DNA from: Eupeodes corollae | Taxonomy: Eukaryota > Arthropoda > Insecta > Diptera > Syrphidae | Reading direction: 5' to 3' | Length of the DNA stretch: 64,000 nucleotides | NCBI RefSeq assembly: GCF_945859685.1 | Contig: NC_079149.1 | Location: 16,837,118 to 16,901,117 of the forward strand | The notes under the pieces: generated by a model | The model's database searches: none | The model's input: only the letters and a program-made list of their open reading frames with translations | What the model was told of the DNA's origin: nothing | Part shown: piece after piece, positions 59,901 to 64,000 of the stretch | Numbering within the stretch: position 1 is the stretch's first letter | Layout: every line of letters starts with the position of its first letter | Made by a program: the position numbers and the translations under genes

Positions 59901-62261
59901 CAAAAGCTTCGGACAAGAAGTTTCCATCCAAACGGATGCTATATTATTTGTATACATTGCTCGCAAAACGTTTATTACTTTTTTTGATATTCCATATCCA
60001 TATATGTAGTTTATAGAAAAGCGCCTCTCTAGAAACAGACTCGAATGTTGCTCGAATATCTATACAAAATTCGTAAAGCTTTTTGTGGTTCCTCATTTAG
60101 AATATTTGGTCGATTGTGGAATAGTTCTTCCTGAAGCCCGCTTGAATTCATGAATGATTTTCTCCTTATATACCCATTGAATAAGTCTGTTAAAAAGCAC
60201 TGCACCAAAAAGCTTGGTTGAAGTATTTAAAAAAGATATTCCTCTATAGTTTGTCGGGGCATTACAATCACCTTGCTTGTGCAGTGGAAATATTATTGAT
60301 TTCAAAAAACTCCCTGGTATATCAGCATTTTCAAAAATGCGATTAAATTCCGATACAAGCGCTGAAAGGAATTCACTTGCGCAGTTCTTATAAAATTCAA
60401 ATGAAATGCGGTCGTCTCCTGGGGCTTTGTTATTTTTAGAGTTAAAGATTACATTTTGAATCTCATCTAGAGTTATCGGTGAATCTAGGAATTCATCAAC
60501 AATCCAGGGTGCTGCATATTGAAATGGCTGGGATATTTGTGTTGTGTTGAGCAAGTTTTTAAAGTGATCTTTAAGTTGTTCCGCCTGCAAGCGTTTTTTC
60601 TACCATCAACATGCTTAACAGCTTTCCAAAACTCTGCTGGGCATTTTGCTTTGTTTAAAAGGGCAGTCCGGATGGTTTCAATGGTATTATTCTGAAGACT
60701 TGTACTTCCACCCTGGCAAAACTCATGCCTACATCTTTCTATCTATTCTATTGCTCTGGGCTCGTTCCATCTATATGAAGAATTCATATTTTCAGCCAAT
60801 CCCCAGAAAAGGAGAATTTTCTTAAATATCAAATTATTTGCGCTTGCAATATTACACCCTTTGTTTCCAAAAGGGGCTCTGTCCTGTCTCCGAAACTCTT
60901 TCTTGTCTTATTAGAATCTTATTTAATCCATCAGCTATTCATATTCCTTTCCAGACTTCTCTTCGGACGTGAAACTCTAACGACAAAAGTCAAGTTTTTA
61001 AATCGGTATTTTAACGGACTATGCTCTAGTAAAATAGCGATTTGCATGCCTCCTGCTAAACAGTTTAACCCTAATACTCACCCTTCTAAAAATACTCATT
61101 AGTTTACCCTTGAGCACAGCTTTGGTCGTACTAAGGTACAGCGATTCATTAATTAGCCGAACTACACGAATGTGGAATGACTAACTACGCAAAGAATTTC
61201 CCCGTCATTGTAATGTTTGAGAATTAAAAACTTGTGAAAAACAAAGTCTCTTTGGCATCTGAAAGGTACACAAAGGCCAAACAAAGTCTTCCGTCCAATT
61301 TTAAGAAAGACCACTCGAATTAACTCATCAAGTTTCAAGCATTTACCTGACTATCAACTTAATTTTTTTTAACATGCATATTATTATATTATTTTCAGGA
61401 TGTCGACTTGAGAATTCTTGTCCACAATGAATACGGCAAAGGATTTATGAAGAAATGTCGCATTTCCCCAGATGCTTACATTCAAATGGCTCTCCAATTA
61501 GCCTACTACCGCGACGCTAAACGTTTCTCTCTCACATACGAAGCTTCAATGACAAGACTCTTCCGTGAGGGTCGAACAGAAACCGTTCGTCCATGCACGA
61601 TTGAATCAAGTGCGTGGGTTAAGGCAATGGAAAGTGGCCAAAAAACGGTAAATACTATCAAACAAAAATTGAAAAACGCAAACAGAATGTATTTAAAATA
61701 TGAATTAATTTTATTCTAGAATAAGGAATGCGTTGAGTTGCTACTTAAGGCGTGTAATCGCCATCAATTGGGTTATCAAGATGCTATGTCAGGTCGTGGA
61801 ATCGATAGGCATCTGTTTTGTTTATATGTTGTCTCAAAGTACCTTGAAGTAGATTCTCCATTCTTAAACGAAGTTCTCAGCGAACCTTGGCGTCTGTCCA
61901 CTAGTCAAACCCCTCACGGACAGACACCTAAGATGGATCTGAAGAAACATCCAAATTGTATTAGTGCCGGTGGTGGATTTGGACCTGTTGCAGATGATGG
62001 CTATGGTGTCTCATACATCATTGCTGGTGAAGATTTAATTTTCTTCCATATTTCCGCTAAGAAAAGCTGTGGAACAACGGTAAATATTCGATAGACTAAA
62101 AACCATTTAAATTATTATTAATATTTTTATAAAATTGTTTTTTGCAGAGTGCACATAGATTTGGTGAAAATATTCGTAAAGCTCTTGCTGATATGCGCGT
62201 TATGTTCGAGCAACACCTTAAGGACAATCCAAAAAAAGTAAATGGAGCTATCAAACAGTAG
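53912..62261 (+). CDS. whd: Carnitine O-palmitoyltransferase 1 (CPT1)
   Basis: Exons: 53912-54052, 54112-54849, 54911-55110, 55169-55507, then 55613-55678 or 55901-55960, 56249-56381, 61399-61647, 61720-62079 and 62148-62261. Every junction is GT-AG and in phase. The protein has 777 residues (779 with the alternative exon), as in other CPT1s. CPT1 transfers long-chain acyl groups from CoA to carnitine at the mitochondrial outer membrane, the rate-setting step of fatty acid oxidation. Seen: an N-terminal regulatory segment, two membrane helices (about 62-80 and 98-117), CSWQYERTFNTVRVPG, and the catalytic His471 in FNAEHTW (codon 55500-55502). After it come YGKGFMKKCRISPDAYIQMA, REGRTETVRPCT and the C-terminal SAHRFGENIRKAL. 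Malonyl-CoA inhibition is known for the family. Exons 6 and 7 are separated by a 5-kb intron full of transposons. The symbol follows Drosophila withered. Confidence 0.96.
55613..55678 (+). CDS. whd: CPT1 alternative exon a (mutually exclusive)
   Basis: 66 bases, acceptor AAATAAG|GG and donor AATGG|GTAAAA, same phases as exon b. It encodes GDAAVGSHVWENLIMDENIS and then NG, starting right after the catalytic His exon. Compared with exon b it has a two-residue insertion and lacks the usual ADAP. The weak polypyrimidine tract suggests regulated use. Confidence 0.85.
55901..55960 (+). CDS. whd: CPT1 alternative exon b (mutually exclusive)
   Basis: 60 bases, acceptor ATATCCAG|GGCC, donor TATGG|GTAAAT. 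It encodes ADAPVMGHLWEYIIGDDNYG, the version closest to vertebrate CPT1 (ADAP..GHLWE). Including both exons would keep the frame only if phases allowed it: each starts after TG and ends in GG, so joining a to b breaks the frame, which supports exclusive use. Confidence 0.85.
56450..57445. other. CPT1 intron, unassigned repeat-like sequence
   Basis: No domain was recognised. It contains GTAGTAGTAGTAATAAT (57057) and a few short frames without similarity that I can name. Probably old transposon sequence. Confidence 0.35.
57450..58300 (-). pseudogene. RNase H and Cys/His tail of a non-LTR retrotransposon (in CPT1 intron)
   Basis: On minus: FQAEILAIKEVLSWLRENVI (58235-58175), STFGTRIFSDSQAAIKSLDG (58167-58108), SLILCWVPGHRDITGNCRAD and ELAKNGT (58070-57990), then IGRHEIRVGV, CRSCMDKEEEETISHLLCTC and LLCFIKSSKWLD (57780-57520). 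It resembles the tail at 24384-24668. It may belong to the RT upstream on minus or be a separate insertion, because about 200 residues of the RT C-terminus are absent between them. Confidence 0.8.
58300..60870 (-). pseudogene. Non-LTR reverse transcriptase split by a mariner (in CPT1 intron)
   Basis: On minus, from the right: LLNKAKCPAEFWKAVKHVDG (60660-60600), LKDHFKNLLNT, ITLDEIQNVIFNSKNNKAPG and DDRISFEFYKN (60480-60400), SIIFPLHKQGDCNAPTNYRG (60300-60240), RKNYSTIDQIF (60130), FCIDIRATFESVSREALFYK (60080-60010), KVINVLRAMYTNNIASVW (59970-59925) and IGVTQGCV (59890). The mariner follows, then FYAFFYIINDISKIVRGAIE (58715-58660), SIPTLMFADDIVFLADTVEC (58640-58580) and KPTEIVREYKYLGVLITPNV (58460-58400). 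The split falls between the QGC and FYAFF boxes. It is related to the element at 44080-47350. Confidence 0.85.
58725..59872 (-). mobile_element. Nearly intact mariner-like transposon
   Basis: On minus, a 367-codon transposase frame runs from ATG 59851 to the stop at 58750-58748, interrupted only by one in-frame TAG (59569-59567). The N-terminal half has the helix-turn-helix start MNRLTNEQRLQIIEFYYQN and the second HTH (PSEQTINAIVTKF). The catalytic residues are all present: FSDEAHFW, WFQQDGATCHTA and PRSCDLTPLDYFLW; by my count 36 residues separate the last two Asp. Flanking ends are TGTTTTGACATTTCATC and, at the other side, TTTGCAAAATCTCATC, plausible short TIRs next to TA. It sits inside the RT of another element. 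Relics of the same family are at 5729 and 32500. Confidence 0.88.
60950..61280 (+). pseudogene. C-terminal RT fragment of a non-LTR element (in CPT1 intron)
   Basis: On plus, LILTLLKILISLPLSTALVV and YSDSLISRTTRMWND then LRKEFPRHCNV resemble the C-terminal domain of CR1/jockey-like proteins (compare TTRMFFQAQYFP at 28380). It is short and decayed, opposite in direction to the neighbouring RT. Confidence 0.55.
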
Positions 62262-63200
62262 GAATAACTTCTACTGGCCGATCACATAATTAAAAGAAAA
62301 AACACATTGTTTTAAGTTAAGACTTACCATTTATATTTAGGAACTATAGTTAATATCAGAGAAATCAAAATCATTCGAGGAAATTTTTTAAAAACTTTTA
62401 AAAACAATGAAAAAAGGCTTTAGGAAAAAACAAACATAACTTTTTGAGACTAGTATACACTTTTGGTAGTTGATCAAAATTTGATCGAATTGATAAAATT
62501 TTTACTTATAAATTATAATCCTTCCCCAAATACACTTTTTTGGTGCAGTGAGTGAGAGTGCATTTAAGTAAGAGCTTTTTTATTTTTTCAAAAACAAAAA
62601 TATAGACAAAATTACAAGACATGAATTTTCTCAGGGAGAACGATTAAACTAAAAAAGAGATTTATTAGAAAAAAATATATACCAACAATCAAGTGCAATG
62701 CAAATTTTTGTATAGAATTCACGATACAACACCGTTTTTTTTTTTGAACAAACAAATATTTAGTTGAGTTTTGTTTTCGCTTTACCTAGTTCAATTTGTA
62801 TTATTCAAGAGCTATGTTTCAAATCTTAAAATATTCAAATATGATTGCCGTTTTGAATTTATCAAATTATTTCTTCTCATTAGTTGTATTAGATAATGTT
62901 TTTTTTTTGTTTTAATATTTTAAGACGACCAAATAACTAGGTACTTTGTATCACAACACATATTTTGTTTGAATTTCTTATTTTTTACATATCTGTTTTG
63001 TTACTCAGTTTAATATAATTATACAATAGTAATTATTATCTAGACTTATGTACATTTGTAATTTTTAAGTTGTACTTTTTTTTTTCTTAGGATATAAGAT
63101 GTAAAGAAATTATTGTATGATAAGAACAAAGTAAAATAAATAAAAAAAAAGAGAATAAGAATAGGTATTTTATCTTTTTTAACGCATCAAGAAGTAGATT
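62262..63200 (+). other. CPT1 3'UTR and downstream
   Basis: AT-rich, with no coding. An AATAAATAAA near 63136, followed by an A-rich run, is the best poly(A) signal candidate; earlier AT-rich sites are also possible. Confidence 0.45.
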
Positions 63201-63507
63201 GCAACTTGTTATCCTTCTTAAGCAAGCTCGCGGAATAGTTGTTGCTGCGAAAGTTATAATTTTAAAATGAATGGTTGTACACTCCAAAAAAATCTGATAC
63301 CCCTGATTCGTAAAAGTATTTTAAAAATTCGAAAAATTTTACTTTTAAAACGGATTACGTAGTAAGGTCTCTGAGCTACACCATACTTTTAGTGTATGTT
63401 TTAAATAGAATATGTTCCTAAGGAATTTCGGATCAGTTGGTTATGCAATGAGCAATTATCGAGAAAAATCAAATTTATGGAAATTTATTTATTTTTGAGC
63501 CTTAAAA

Positions 63508-64000
63508 TCATTTTTCTATATTCGTTAATTTTTTGTTCCGTTTCGATTCGTTAGGCCTGAATAGGCCAAATAAATACCTGGAAAACTGGAAAATGTCAGG
63601 AATATCATTGATAAACAAATTAAAGAACAAAGGACCAATGTGACTTCCTTGAGGGACGCCCGAGGTTACTTTTATGCACTTAGAAACATATCTGTGTATC
63701 TTAACGAATTGGGTTCGATCTGTAAGATACGAACGTATCCATTCTAAAAGTATGGAGTGGATACCAAGTTTGGACAATTTGTATAATAATATTTCATGGT
63801 TAACTCTATCAAATGCTTTGGCAAAGTCAGTAAAGATGATGTCGGTCTGGAGACCACTTTCAAATCCACTAACAACTAAATCACACAAAATAGAGAGATT
63901 TGTAGCAGTAGATCTGCCGGAAACAAATCCATGCTGAGAATCAGATACTATTTGTTTAGTAAGAAAAGTGAGCTTATCACATACAATTTTCTCAAAAATT
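63508..64000 (-). pseudogene. Non-LTR reverse transcriptase fragment running off the right edge
   Basis: From the window edge on minus the frame is open: FEKIVCDKLTFLTKQIVSDS, QHGFVSGRSTATNLSILCDL, TDIIFTDFAKAFDRVNHEIL, LEWIRSYLTDRTQFVKI, VTSGVPQGSHIGPLFFNLFI and NDIPDIFQFSR, ending at about 63595. There it stops matching before the YADD box. About 135 residues are intact without a stop, so the copy is relatively young, but its 3' part is missing. More of it must lie outside the window. Confidence 0.8.

Noticed and set aside
1..64000. CRISPR arrays, bacterial operons or phage genes
   Set aside because: No evenly spaced short repeats with unique spacers; all coding is eukaryotic and spliced.
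1..64000. tRNA genes
   Set aside because: I saw no paired A-box and B-box with a foldable cloverleaf; a tRNA scan would settle it.

Overview
The window looks like nuclear DNA of a higher fly (Diptera, Brachycera). It is AT-rich, genes are spliced with short GT-AG introns, and the protein-coding genes read as close relatives of Drosophila genes. About a fifth is host gene territory. Most of the rest is a dense, layered deposit of mobile elements and their non-autonomous derivatives.

Host genes, left to right: (1) a minus-strand gene (about 192-1229) for a small single-pass membrane protein with a cytoplasmic PPxY motif; (2) a possible tiny two-exon peptide gene on minus (1813-2023); (3) the copper chaperone for superoxide dismutase, Ccs, four exons on plus (8546-9524); (4) a MADF-BESS DNA-binding protein, two exons on plus (12395-13414); (5) ribosomal protein eL38, RpL38, on minus (14210-14422) with a 5'UTR intron and a TOP-like start; (6) an NR2C2AP homologue, three exons on minus (14747-15271), directly upstream of RpL38; (7) carnitine O-palmitoyltransferase 1 (CPT1; withered in Drosophila), nine-exon reading frame on plus (53912-62261), including a pair of mutually exclusive exons just after the catalytic histidine.

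Mobile DNA, by region: 2.8-5.0 kb holds three abutting terminal-inverted-repeat elements, two of them Harbinger-like; 5.7-6.2 kb a decayed mariner; 6.9-8.25 kb a decayed non-LTR retrotransposon; 10.5-11.1 kb an RNase H relic; 11.4-11.9 kb a MITE; 16.9-19.5 kb a cluster of fold-back elements, including a Harbinger palindrome; 21.5-23.0 kb a MITE split by a Tc1 element; 23.5-24.8 kb a non-LTR tail; 25.8-30.9 kb MITEs and RT fragments; 31.7-33.1 kb a Harbinger element invaded by mariner; 35.8-39.2 kb a non-LTR element split by a tandem-repeat element; 39.4-41.2 kb a jockey-type copy with target-site duplications; 42.6-44.1 kb a MITE split by a CACTG-ended transposon; 44.1-47.35 kb a non-LTR element split by a Helitron; 49.1-49.9 kb an I-like tail; 50.7-52.2 kb a Tc1 relic. 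The 5-kb intron of CPT1 holds a non-LTR element split by a nearly intact mariner. A further RT fragment runs off the right edge.

The most informative features are the clean insertions of one element inside another, which give a relative age order and exact element boundaries; the CPT1 exon pair; and a 1.26-kb CACTG-ended element that assigns an otherwise unnamed insect repeat ORF to a DNA transposon. All calls come from reading the sequence and from recalled family features; no database search was run.
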